This document shows positions 1 through 7,240 of a stretch of DNA of 19,968 nucleotides, in pieces. The stretch covers positions 1 through 19,968 of the forward strand of contig NZ_JAWUEL010000036.1 in assembly GCF_034119425.1 (NCBI RefSeq), in the 5' to 3' direction. Numbering within the stretch: the stretch's first letter is position 1; each line of letters starts with the position of its first letter. The position numbers and the translations under genes are program-made. The notes under the pieces are model-generated. The model was not told the DNA's origin. It ran no database searches and was given only the letters and a program-made list of their open reading frames with translations. The stretch comes from Actinotignum schaalii_C (GTDB lineage Bacteria > Actinomycetota > Actinomycetes > Actinomycetales > Actinomycetaceae).

Positions 1-572
1 CGGTTGGGCGCCCGGCGGCCCTGCCCGCTGATGGCGCGGCGGCTGCGGTACCTCCGGCACCGCCTGCACCCCCGCTCCCTCCGGTGGGACAGGTGGCACA
101 GGTGGCGGAGAGCGCCCCTGTTCCTAGCTATGCCGCAGCCACCGAAGCCTACCCGGTGCAGAGCACCGAGCCCTACCCTTCCTCCGGTATACCGGCCCCG
201 CTCCCGGCGGTTGAATTGCGTTTCTCCTTCGGGGAAAACGTTACGCTGGGCGGGGTGAGCCCGGCTCTCAAAAATATTATTATGGGGCGCCGCCCGCTTC
301 TCGATGCCTCGTCTGCGGGCGGGGATCCGGCTGCCACCCAGCTCCTCCCGGTTCCCTCCCCGCGTCAGGAAATTTCACGCACCCATTGCGAGGTTGCGGT
401 GGAGGCAGGCGGCGCATTTCTACGGGACTGCCATTCCAATAACGGTACCTACCTCAGGCACGGAGATGGCCCGCTGCGCCGCATTGAGCCGGGTCACGCG
501 GTCCGCCTGGGGGATGGTGACCTGGTAGATATGGGTGACGGCGCCAGCTTCACGGTTCATTACCGCAGCTAG
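1..572 (+). CDS. FHA-domain protein, 5' end missing
   Basis: The reading frame is open from the first base to the TAG at 570-572, so the start lies upstream of the window; an internal GTG at 84 is probably not the true start. The visible N-terminal part is a Pro/Ala/Val-rich linker. From about base 215 a forkhead-associated (FHA) domain follows, with its three hallmark motifs: GRR (285-293), SRTH (375-386) and NNGT (438-449). FHA domains bind phosphothreonine peptides, usually as partners or substrates of Ser/Thr kinases. The stretch between GRR and SRTH is longer than in the minimal domain, as is common in actinobacterial FHA proteins. The domain ends the protein, so whatever lies upstream (zinc ribbon, membrane segments or more linker) cannot be seen. 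The FHA call is firm; the pathway is unknown. Confidence 0.85.
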   Translation, partial: VGRPAALPADGAAAAVPPAPPAPPLPPVGQVAQVAESAPVPSYAAATEAYPVQSTEPYPSSGIPAPLPAVELRFSFGENVTLGGVSPALKNIIMGRRPLLDASSAGGDPAATQLLPVPSPRQEISRTHCEVAVEAGGAFLRDCHSNNGTYLRHGDGPLRRIEPGHAVRLGDGDLVDMGDGASFTVHYRS

Positions 573-608
573 CGCCGCCCCACCACGTAGACCAGCTCTC
601 CTGCTTAG

Positions 609-2165
609 CTACTTCCGGTACAGCGTTTTGCGCTGGTAGTGCGGTTCGCTCGTGACATTCACGCCGAGGGAACGGAAAATACCATCGTCTACGGAGCCGA
701 GAATTGTGGTGGTATGAACATCGCAATTCTGCAGATCCTTGAGCTTGCTCAGCGCCGCTGCCGCGGTGGGATCGGAGGCGGCGGAAACCGAGAGCGCAAT
801 AAGCACCTCATCGGTGTGCAGGCGCGGATTACGCGAGCCCAGGTGCTCCGTCTTAAGGGTCTGGATCGGAGTGATAGCTTCCGGAGCCAGCAGCTTCACC
901 GAATCGTCAATACCGGCCAGCACCTTGAGCGCGTTAAGCAGCACCGCGGCGGAACAGCCCAGCAGTTCCGAGGTTTTCCCGGTCACGATGGTGCCATCCG
1001 GGAGCTGGAGCGCGGCGGCCGGCCCACCCGTGGCCTCGGCTTTGCGCAGCGCCGGGGGTACCACCGGCCGGTCGGTGCCGGTCACCCCGAGCTTGGCCAT
1101 AATAAGAGCGATGCGTTCTGAGCATACGGGTTCGGATTCGCTGCGCTTCTCATCGACAAGCGCGCGGTAATACCGGCGAATGACTTCCTGGCGGGCGGCT
1201 TCGCGGCAAACGTCGTCGTCGGAAATACAATATCCGACCATATTGACGCCCATGTCCGTGGGGGATTTGTACGGTGTTTCCCCGGAAAGTTCGCGCAGCA
1301 GCAGGCTGAGCAGCGGGAACACCTCGACATCGCGGTTGTAATTAATCGTCTGTACGCCGTAGGCGACCAGATGGAAGGGGTCGATCATATTGACGTCGTC
1401 CAGATCGGCCGTCGCCGCTTCGTAAGCGAGATTGACGGGATGATCCAGCGGAATATTCCACACGGGGAACGTCTCAAACTTCGCGTAATTCGAGGTGATG
1501 GAATGCTGATGGTCGTGGTAGAGCTGCGAGAGGCAGGTTGCGAGCTTGCCTGAGCCCGGCCCCGGCGCCGTCACCACAATGAGATCACGCTGCGTTTCCA
1601 CGTATTCGTTCTTCCCGAAACCGTCCTCCGAAACAATGAGCGCGGTATTGGACGGGTAACCTGGGATGCGGCGATGGCGCGCCACATTGAGTCCCAATTT
1701 AATAAGACGGCGGCGGAAGTCGCGCGCTTCGTGGTTATCTTCCTCGTACTGGGTGAGCACCACGGAATTGACCATGAAACCGGCTTCGCGGAATACGTCC
1801 ACGAGGCGCAGCACCTCATCCTCATAAGAAATGCCCAGGTCAGCGCGGTGTTTTGCCTTGAGATCGCGCGCGTTTGCGGCAACGACGATTTCCAGCTCAT
1901 CCTTCAATTCGGCCAGCATGGCGATCTTATTATCCGGGGTGAATCCGGGTAGCACGCGCGAGGCGTGGAAATCATCGAAGAGCTTCCCGCCCATCTCCAA
2001 ATAGAGTTTCCCGCCGATCTTTTCGCGGCGTTCCCTAATTTTCTGGGACTGGAGCTTAATGTATTTTTCCCGATCAAATCCGATGCTCTGCAATGAGGGG
2101 ATATGGGGGGAAGGGGAAGGGGTTTCTGTAGTAGGGATGGAGCTACGCGCGTTTTTATCAGCCAC
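609..2165 (-). CDS. UPF0371 / DUF1846 family protein
   Basis: The 518-residue product matches the DUF1846 (UPF0371) family along its length: the YIKLQSQKIRERREK start, LYLEMGGKLFDDFHASRVLPGF near residues 54-75, SPTDMGVNMVGYCI near 301-314 and the closing EPHYQRKTLYRK. The family is conserved in Firmicutes and Actinobacteria and a Corynebacterium diphtheriae member has been crystallised, but I know of no established reaction. Residues 200-208 (APGPGSGKL) resemble a nucleotide-binding P-loop. The GTG start at 2165 is chosen because GAGAGG lies nine bases upstream; it gives about 28 Pro/Ser-rich residues before the point where most relatives begin. It is divergent from the TetR gene and stands alone. 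Confidence 0.9.
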   Translation of the reverse strand: MADKNARSSIPTTETPSPSPHIPSLQSIGFDREKYIKLQSQKIRERREKIGGKLYLEMGGKLFDDFHASRVLPGFTPDNKIAMLAELKDELEIVVAANARDLKAKHRADLGISYEDEVLRLVDVFREAGFMVNSVVLTQYEEDNHEARDFRRRLIKLGLNVARHRRIPGYPSNTALIVSEDGFGKNEYVETQRDLIVVTAPGPGSGKLATCLSQLYHDHQHSITSNYAKFETFPVWNIPLDHPVNLAYEAATADLDDVNMIDPFHLVAYGVQTINYNRDVEVFPLLSLLLRELSGETPYKSPTDMGVNMVGYCISDDDVCREAARQEVIRRYYRALVDEKRSESEPVCSERIALIMAKLGVTGTDRPVVPPALRKAEATGGPAAALQLPDGTIVTGKTSELLGCSAAVLLNALKVLAGIDDSVKLLAPEAITPIQTLKTEHLGSRNPRLHTDEVLIALSVSAASDPTAAAALSKLKDLQNCDVHTTTILGSVDDGIFRSLGVNVTSEPHYQRKTLYRK

Positions 2166-2205
2166 GCCGGTTCGCCTCTCTCGGTCACCTCAGCAGTACC
2201 GACAA

Positions 2206-2211
2206 AGTGTA
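2206..2211 (-). promoter_or_regulatory. Candidate -10 box for the UPF0371 gene
   Basis: On the minus strand this reads TACACT, a good actinobacterial -10. Initiation about seven bases downstream would give a leader of roughly 35 bases before the GTG at 2165. No convincing -35 is present. Confidence 0.35.
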
Positions 2212-2239
2212 GCGCCTCGCGTCGGATTTCGCATCGAGC

Positions 2240-2275
2240 GGGTGGGTGTGTGCGGGCGTGTGTGCGGGTGTGGGG
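2240..2275 (+). other. G-rich tract, possible G-quadruplex
   Basis: Five G-runs (2240-2242, 2244-2246, 2254-2256, 2266-2268, 2272-2275) are separated by 1, 7, 9 and 3 bases of GT-rich spacer. An 11-base unit GTGTGTGCGGG occurs twice with a period of 12 (2246-2256 and 2258-2268). The tract lies between two divergent genes. The strand composition is plain; folding is inference. Confidence 0.35.
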
Positions 2276-2339
2276 TGCGTTTGGGCTGGCTGCGGGTGCG
2301 CGAACGCGGCGAACGGGCAAACCCGGGTGTGTTTAAACC

Positions 2340-2369
2340 GTTGCGCTCATCGGTTGAGTCCGCAACAAT
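2340..2369 (+). promoter_or_regulatory. Promoter and probable operator of the TetR-ddh operon
   Basis: TTGCGC (2341-2346) and AACAAT (2364-2369) are 17 bases apart and could serve as -35 and -10. They lie within an imperfect inverted repeat: GTTGCG CTCA (2340-2349) faces TGAG TC CGCAAC (2355-2366) around the centre TCGGT, with a two-base bulge. An inverted repeat laid over a promoter directly ahead of a TetR gene is the usual form of an autoregulatory operator. The assignment to this regulator is inference. Confidence 0.45.
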
Positions 2370-2392
2370 AGGGGGCGACGTTGGGAGGAGAT

Positions 2393-3028
2393 ATGCCAAA
2401 GATTTCTGCGCCAACCGTCCGCGAACATCGAGAGCTTATGACAGCTCGGCTCGTGGACGCCGCGGAAAAGATTCTCAAAGATGAGCCGGGCAAAACACTA
2501 TCCGCCGGGGCGGTGGCCGCGGCTGCGGGTATCGCACGCAACTCCATTTACCGCTATGTCGGGTCGGTTGATGACCTGCGGCTCCTGGTGCTCGAACGCA
2601 ATGTGCCCAAGTGGCGCGCCCAGGTGATGGGCCAGGTCGATATGAACGCCGAACCGCGTGAACGCCTCGCGCAGCTGGTGGTGGCCTGCATCCGCCAGTC
2701 CGGCCAGCGCGAATCACATAAATGGCTCATGGGGCTCATGCGCTCAGCCCGCGGGAAAGTTTCGGATAAAGCCACGGCGCATACCAAAATGGGTGTGGAT
2801 AAAGCCCACGGTTTCTTCACCGATGCCCTCAAAATGTGCTGGAAAGATACCGGCATCGCGCATCCCGATATTTGGGCCTCGTTCAGCCGCGCCCTCATTT
2901 TCGACGCATTTCGCCAGGTGGAAACCGGCGCGTCGCTTGAGGATGTGTGCCGGATTGCCCGCCACACTATTCTTGCTATGTCCGCCGGGCATACAGATGA
3001 CGAACTCGAGAAAGAACCACACGCATGA
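2393..3028 (+). CDS. TetR/AcrR-family transcriptional regulator
   Basis: The 211-residue product has a TetR-type N-terminal DNA-binding domain: helix VDAAEKILKD (21-30), then a helix-turn-helix at about 36-55 (LSAGAVAAAAGIARNSIYRY) followed by GSVDDLRLLVLER. The remainder is helical, with no recognisable ligand class, as is normal for the family. The ATG at 2393 is chosen because GGGAGGAG ends two bases before it; a TTG at 2381 in the same frame has no such site. The stop overlaps the ddh start (ATGA), so the two genes are co-transcribed and probably translationally coupled. The inference is that the regulator controls itself and ddh in response to an unknown small molecule. Confidence 0.88.
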   Translation: MPKISAPTVREHRELMTARLVDAAEKILKDEPGKTLSAGAVAAAAGIARNSIYRYVGSVDDLRLLVLERNVPKWRAQVMGQVDMNAEPRERLAQLVVACIRQSGQRESHKWLMGLMRSARGKVSDKATAHTKMGVDKAHGFFTDALKMCWKDTGIAHPDIWASFSRALIFDAFRQVETGASLEDVCRIARHTILAMSAGHTDDELEKEPHA

Positions 3029-4017
3029 CACACGCGCGCATCGCGATCAACGGCTACGGCAACCTGGGCCGCGGGGTGGAACAGGCCCTCAGCCTCGCCT
3101 CCGACCTGGAGCTGGTGGGGGTCTTCACCCGCCGCGAAGGCGTCATGACCGCCTCCGGCCCGGCATTCCCCGCCGCCGAACTCACCGATCCGCAGCTGCG
3201 CGCCCGCTGGGCTGGCAAAATCGACGTCGTTATCAATTGCGGTGGCTCGAAATCGGACCTCGATACGCAAACGCCGTTGGTTGCCTCCGGTTTTAACGTG
3301 GTGGATTCTTTTGATACGCACGCGCGGATTCCTGCGCACTTCGAACAGGTCGACGACGCCGCCCGCACGGCCGGCACCCTCGCTCTCATTTCCGCAGGCT
3401 GGGACCCGGGCCTCTTCTCGCTCCAGCGGTTGCTGGCCGAGGCAGTTTTGCCGGCTGGGCACTCAGAAACTTTCTGGGGACCGGGCCTGTCCCAGGGGCA
3501 TTCGGATGCGGTGCGGCGGGTACCGGGTGTGAAAAACGCGGTGCAGTACACCGTTCCCAAGGAGGACGTGCGGGCTGCGGCCTTGGCTGGAGAAACGGAA
3601 GGCCAGCTCAGCGCGGGTGATAAGCATCGCCGGATCGTTTACGTGGTGTTGGAAAACGGTGCGGATCCGGAGGGGGTGCGCCAGGCCATCGTGACGATGC
3701 CGAACTACTTCGCCGAGTACGAAACTGAGGTCCACGTTATCTCCGACGAAGAGTTTGCCGCCGAACACACCGGCATGGCTCACGGTGGCGATGTGATCCG
3801 CCATGGGACTACCTCGCCGGGTACCTCGCACGCGCTGCACTTCAACCTCGCGTTGGATTCCAATCCGGAATTCACCGGTTCGGTACTGGTGGCCTGCGCC
3901 CGCGCGGTGGCGCGTATGCATGCCCGCGGGGAACGCGGGGCGGTTACCCTCTTCGATGTTCCGCCGGCTTTGCTCCACCCGGCCAGCGCGGCGCAGCTGC
4001 GCGCGGATTTGCTGTAG
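3025..4017 (+). CDS. ddh: meso-diaminopimelate D-dehydrogenase
   Basis: This NADPH-dependent enzyme (EC 1.4.1.16) reductively aminates tetrahydrodipicolinate to meso-diaminopimelate in one step, supplying lysine and cell-wall precursors. The 330-residue product follows the Corynebacterium glutamicum enzyme closely: dinucleotide-binding GYGNLG at 10-15, SAGWDPGLFS at 123-132, WGPGLSQGHSDA at 151-162, MPNYF at 225-229 and EHTGMAHGG at 247-255. The length is close to the family norm. The ATG at 3025 overlaps the TetR stop by four bases and depends on coupling rather than a strong ribosome-binding site of its own. Many actinobacteria instead use the DapL or succinylase routes, so its presence is informative about the lineage. 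Confidence 0.95.
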   Translation: MTHARIAINGYGNLGRGVEQALSLASDLELVGVFTRREGVMTASGPAFPAAELTDPQLRARWAGKIDVVINCGGSKSDLDTQTPLVASGFNVVDSFDTHARIPAHFEQVDDAARTAGTLALISAGWDPGLFSLQRLLAEAVLPAGHSETFWGPGLSQGHSDAVRRVPGVKNAVQYTVPKEDVRAAALAGETEGQLSAGDKHRRIVYVVLENGADPEGVRQAIVTMPNYFAEYETEVHVISDEEFAAEHTGMAHGGDVIRHGTTSPGTSHALHFNLALDSNPEFTGSVLVACARAVARMHARGERGAVTLFDVPPALLHPASAAQLRADLL

Positions 4018-4176
4018 GGCGTTTCGCGGTGATTGTCTTCGCTACCTGCTATGCCTTGGGGTATCTCCACCGGGCGAAAAAGCTCAGCACCCGGAGTAGG
4101 ATCAGCTCATCGCGGGTGCATGATTCCCGCGTAAAATTGCCGAAAAATTGGTCTGGGCAGGGTTCTGTTCGTCGGC

Positions 4177-4182
4177 TAGGCT
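4177..4182 (+). promoter_or_regulatory. -10 box of a probable leaderless promoter
   Basis: TAGGCT ends six bases before the ATG at 4189, which puts the expected transcription start on the A of that ATG. No ribosome-binding site precedes the gene. The rest of the ddh-to-cassette gap (4018-4176) shows no gene and no clear terminator. Confidence 0.45.
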
Positions 4183-4188
4183 GTGGCT

Positions 4189-4419
4189 ATGTCAATCATC
4201 TATGGACCCAAGTACACAAGTCTTGAGCAGATTCGCGCACGCATGGATGCCATTCTGTCCGAACTGAGGATTTCGCGCGAAGAGTTTGAAGAACGGATGG
4301 CTGAATATACGCTCAACCGGCGCGAAGCTGAGTTCCGTGATGAGTTTGAAACCCTCCAGTGGTTCGAGGAGCTGTTCCTCGATGATTTCGAGGAAGAAGA
4401 CCGTGACGGACTCGCTTGA
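4189..4419 (+). CDS. Small acidic helical protein, candidate antitoxin
   Basis: The product has 76 residues, is strongly acidic and is predicted to be almost all helix. SLEQIRARMDAILSELRISREEFEERMAEYTLNRREAEFRDEFETLQWFEELF has the heptad-like pattern of a short dimerising or partner-binding protein, and the tail (DDFEEEDRD) is very acidic. I recognise no characterised family. The ATG at 4189 is preferred over the in-frame GTG at 4183 because it fits the leaderless promoter. The gene overlaps the start of the next by 17 bases, so the products are made together. Small acidic first gene, larger second gene and tight overlap are the layout of type II toxin-antitoxin modules; that role is inference. 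The region is AT-richer than its neighbours. Confidence 0.65.
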   Translation: MSIIYGPKYTSLEQIRARMDAILSELRISREEFEERMAEYTLNRREAEFRDEFETLQWFEELFLDDFEEEDRDGLA

Positions 4420-5074
4420 TGAGGAAGTTGAGGATTTCGCTCAGGATATAACAGCTACAGGGAGACTGTTCGACGAATCTTTTGCTGTTTACATCGCAGA
4501 GGCGAGTGCGCCCCGCAAGAATAGTCGTGTTCTTCGCGGTTACCTTAAGCTTCGCGATCCCATGTGCGTCAAGCGAATGCTCTATCTCGGAATTACGTAT
4601 GAACTCTTCGTGAAGTCTCCCGAGAAATTCCTGACCGTTGAGCGGTCCAGCTTCGCGCTGCACCTCAATAAAACCACCAGTGAGCCGCTTGTGCGCTGGG
4701 ATTACAACCGTAACCCGCGCTCGAAAGATATTCCGCTGGCCCATCTGCAAATTCATGCGCATCGTGACGCATGGACGCATGTCATGCTTGAGGGTGGAGC
4801 TACCTCACGGCGTGCCCGAAAAAGAGTTATTGATTCTTCCCGGACGCCCACGCTATCGGAACTCCATTTTCCGGTCGGTGGAAAACGATTCCGTCCCAGT
4901 TTGGAAGAAGTATTACTCTTCCTTATTTCAGAACTGGGTGTTTCGTGCGAACCTCAAACGAAATGCGTCCTGGAAAGTAAACAATCGGAATGGGAGAAAA
5001 TACAGGCCCGGGCAGTTGTGCGAACCCACCCGGACCAGGCGCTCATCGTTCTCCGTGAGCTAGGAATGATCTAA
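4403..5074 (+). CDS. Conserved hypothetical protein, candidate toxin partner
   Basis: The GTG start at 4403 is chosen over the upstream in-frame ATG at 4286 because GAGGAAGAAG (4390-4399) precedes it and the upstream part reads as a shadow of the previous gene. The 223-residue product has no signal peptide or membrane segment. Notable stretches are LVRWDYNRN (96-104), HLQIHAHRD (114-122) with two to three histidines that could be catalytic or metal-binding, LHFPVGGKRFRPSLEEV (154-170) followed by a hydrophobic LLFLISELG helix, and a C-terminal helix ending LRELGMI. The D-Y-N...P..H...H pattern recalls TumE/DUF6516-type toxins, a remote resemblance only. From memory, similar uncharacterised proteins with the PVGG-RFRP motif occur across Actinobacteria beside small partner genes. 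The function is not established. Confidence 0.65.
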   Translation: MTDSLDEEVEDFAQDITATGRLFDESFAVYIAEASAPRKNSRVLRGYLKLRDPMCVKRMLYLGITYELFVKSPEKFLTVERSSFALHLNKTTSEPLVRWDYNRNPRSKDIPLAHLQIHAHRDAWTHVMLEGGATSRRARKRVIDSSRTPTLSELHFPVGGKRFRPSLEEVLLFLISELGVSCEPQTKCVLESKQSEWEKIQARAVVRTHPDQALIVLRELGMI

Positions 5075-5646
5075 ATCAAATTCGCGGAGGCCAGCCATTC
5101 CTCCAGTGCGCTATCCGTGGCTGCCTCGTGGATATTCTCACCGCGCACGGAGAAGGGCACGCCGGTGGTTGCTTCCGGGGCCAGATTCGTGAACGTCGAT
5201 TCGATTTCCACCTTCGGCGAGCCAGACCAGGTGGTGAACGGCAGCACCAGCTGGTCCGTGAGCCCGGCAGATTTCAGGTAGGTCTGCACCACCGGGGGGA
5301 CCTGCTCGCACCAGACGGGGAAACCGACAAGCACGACGTCGTACCCACGTGCAGCCGGAGCCGGGGCCGTAAGCTCCGGGAAAATGCCGTCCGCAAGTTC
5401 ACGGGTGCACTGGGCATGTGCCTCGTTCGGATCTGCAGGATAGGGATGAACCGGGACAATCTCAAAAGTATCCGCACCCAGGCGCGCCGCGATTTTTTCG
5501 GCCAGTACTTTGGTATTACCGATTTCGAGATTGCGCACCTCTCCGTCCCAGAAATTCAGGCCGGCACGCGAGAAGAAAGCTACGAGGCAGCGCGGGCGGG
5601 GCGCATCCGCCGGCGTTTCCTGCTGAGCCGCACGAATTTCTGACAT
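5071..5646 (-). CDS. Flavodoxin-family protein
   Basis: The 191-residue product has the flavodoxin fold signature: beta strand CLVAFFSRAG (20-29) leading into an FMN-phosphate loop completed by GNTKVLAEKIA (43-53), then YDVVLVGFPVWCEQVPP (102-118) and LVLPFTTWSGS (133-143), which match the flavin-ring loops of the Flavodoxin_4 group. Such proteins are FMN-dependent electron carriers or quinone/nitro reductases in the cytoplasm. The ATG at 5646 is chosen because AAGGA lies seven bases upstream; a longer in-frame form reaching 5760 would add 38 residues unlike the family. The gene ends in a four-base tail-to-tail overlap with the preceding plus-strand gene. Confidence 0.85.
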   Translation of the reverse strand: MSEIRAAQQETPADAPRPRCLVAFFSRAGLNFWDGEVRNLEIGNTKVLAEKIAARLGADTFEIVPVHPYPADPNEAHAQCTRELADGIFPELTAPAPAARGYDVVLVGFPVWCEQVPPVVQTYLKSAGLTDQLVLPFTTWSGSPKVEIESTFTNLAPEATTGVPFSVRGENIHEAATDSALEEWLASANLI

Positions 5647-5740
5647 CGGAATATCCTTCCCGCGAAGTGAGCCCTCCGCACTGAGAATTGTGACCTGAAC
5701 ATCACCCATTCTGCCACCGTGCCCGGGCTGCCAGCGGGTC

Positions 5741-5776
5741 TTTATACCCGGGGCGTCCACGCTTAATTCCTGAATT
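5741..5776 (-). promoter_or_regulatory. Promoter region of the flavodoxin gene with inverted repeat
   Basis: On the minus strand TATAAA (5741-5746) is a strong -10, giving a leader of about 88 bases. The inverted repeat AATTC-CT-GAATT (5765-5776) occupies the expected -35 zone and could be a regulator site. The rest of the gap to the permease gene (5647-5848) holds a 12-bp palindrome GGTGCCGGCACC at 5793-5804, possibly part of a terminator for the exporter operon, but without a T-run. Confidence 0.35.
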
Positions 5777-5848
5777 GGTTCTCAATCATTCGGGTGCCGG
5801 CACCTCATCATGCACCCACCAGCCCCGCATCATTCATCCTCCACTTCC

Positions 5849-7240
5849 CTAATCATTCGCGCGTCCGCGCGCCAGCACCACCCGAGTTTCCAGCGGCGTA
5901 ACCACCAGAATGCTCGCCAGGCACATGGCCAAACCAAGGACCGTAATGATCCCGAGTTTCGTGAAAGCAGCGGTATCCAAGCGGGCACCCCACGAGTAAT
6001 TCGTCATAAGAGACATACCCACCCCGAGCGCGGTGGTCAGTGCCGTCGTTACTACCAAGGGAATAAAGGTTTGCAGGATCCGAATCCGCGTGAAAACCGC
6101 CGTGGGGAAACCGAGAAAACGCAAGGACTGCGTCTGCTGCGCCGATTCAAAAACGAGGGAGGCGTGATTCGTGAGACTGGACAGCGCCACCACCGCAAAA
6201 CCGAAACCGAGAGTCACCATGACGCCCGTGCCAATATCTGCGGACACCAAGCGAATCGCCACCGAATCTGAACCGGTCCGTTCCGGAAGTGTGGAGGTGT
6301 AGCCACCAATGAAACACAGCAGCGCGAGAGTGGAAACACTGCGCCAGACCGCACGCGGGTCGTTGAGAATCCGCCGCGCCGCCATGAGGAGCGACGCGTG
6401 GCGCGAGCGCACGAGCGGATAGGCCAGCACCTGAACAATAAAGGAAGCCGCGACCGAGAGTGCGAAAAGGAAGACGAGCAGCACGCCCGCCATCATCACG
6501 ATTTGCACGATGGGGGTGGAACCACCACGAGCATTAGCCACCAGCACGTACATTATTCCGGCGACGGCGAACACCGCGAGGCGCCAAGCCCGCAGCGCAC
6601 GCGGAGTTTCGCGGCGCGCCACCCCCAGGGGTGAAATCGACACCCGCATCAGCCCGCCCAGTGCCGATACCAGCGTGACGACGAAAAGTAGCGCAATAAC
6701 CCCGGCCATAAAGGCAACCGGCAGCAGCATCTGGGCCGGATTAATAGGCAGCCCGAGGAAACTCAGCGCGCGCCAACCCGGCAGGGTCACCAGGTAGAGC
6801 ACCGTGCCCAAAGCGGTGCCCAGCAGCCATTGCACCACCGTTTCGCACAGCGAGATCGCAATTGTTTGGGTGCGGGTAGTACCAACGAGGCGCAGGGAGG
6901 CCAGGCGCTGGGAACGATCCTGCGCGCCCAGCCGGGCGGCCCCGGAAGCTAGGGAAGAAATGGGGATAACCAGGAGCGCCCCGGCAAAAAGCGCCAGGCC
7001 GAGATACATTTCCGTGAGGCCGGCACCCACGGTCTCGCTCAGGGCGTCGAGGTGGGCGGCCATGGCCGGGCTCGGGTGGAAATTCCAGTTATAGAACATG
7101 AAAATGCCGCCGGCGATGGTCAGCGCCATGGTGGCTGCCAGCGTGAAGCTGAGGACCGCGAGAATATCCAACCAGGCATTACCCGTGCGGGCGCGCAACC
7201 GGGCCAGGGTGAGGCGGGGCGCGAAGGAGAGGATTTTCAT
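5849..7240 (-). CDS. ABC transporter permease, FtsX-like
   Basis: The 463-residue membrane protein has about ten hydrophobic segments, the first at residues 28-50. It is built as two FtsX-like halves. Each half carries the cytoplasmic 'LR.LG' coupling motif: SQRLASLRLVGTTRTQTI in the first and TQSLRFLGFPTAVFTRIR in the second. This matches permeases of MacB/BceB-type exporters, which move antimicrobial peptides, drugs or lipids out of the membrane rather than importing solutes. The ATG at 7240 overlaps the ATPase stop by four bases (ATGA), so the two are translated together. The substrate cannot be read from the sequence. The adjacent two-component system suggests induction by the compound exported. 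Confidence 0.85.
   Translation of the reverse strand: MKILSFAPRLTLARLRARTGNAWLDILAVLSFTLAATMALTIAGGIFMFYNWNFHPSPAMAAHLDALSETVGAGLTEMYLGLALFAGALLVIPISSLASGAARLGAQDRSQRLASLRLVGTTRTQTIAISLCETVVQWLLGTALGTVLYLVTLPGWRALSFLGLPINPAQMLLPVAFMAGVIALLFVVTLVSALGGLMRVSISPLGVARRETPRALRAWRLAVFAVAGIMYVLVANARGGSTPIVQIVMMAGVLLVFLFALSVAASFIVQVLAYPLVRSRHASLLMAARRILNDPRAVWRSVSTLALLCFIGGYTSTLPERTGSDSVAIRLVSADIGTGVMVTLGFGFAVVALSSLTNHASLVFESAQQTQSLRFLGFPTAVFTRIRILQTFIPLVVTTALTTALGVGMSLMTNYSWGARLDTAAFTKLGIITVLGLAMCLASILVVTPLETRVVLARGRAND

Noticed and set aside
2554..3462. Minus-strand frame of about 300 residues opposite the TetR gene and ddh
   Set aside because: It lies antisense to two confidently identified genes and shows no motif of its own.
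4029..4226. Open frame of 65 residues between ddh and the small acidic gene
   Set aside because: It runs through the proposed promoter and into the next gene in another frame, has no ribosome-binding site, and its composition (Arg/Ser/Lys mixture) is not protein-like.
5647..5760. Longer flavodoxin start at 5760
   Set aside because: The added 38 residues do not resemble the family and would cover the best -10 box (5741-5746). A good ribosome-binding site precedes the ATG at 5646.
5793..5804. 12-bp palindrome GGTGCCGGCACC as terminator of the exporter operon
   Set aside because: It has no loop-forming spacer and no T-run on either strand; it is kept only as a possible site within the flavodoxin upstream region.
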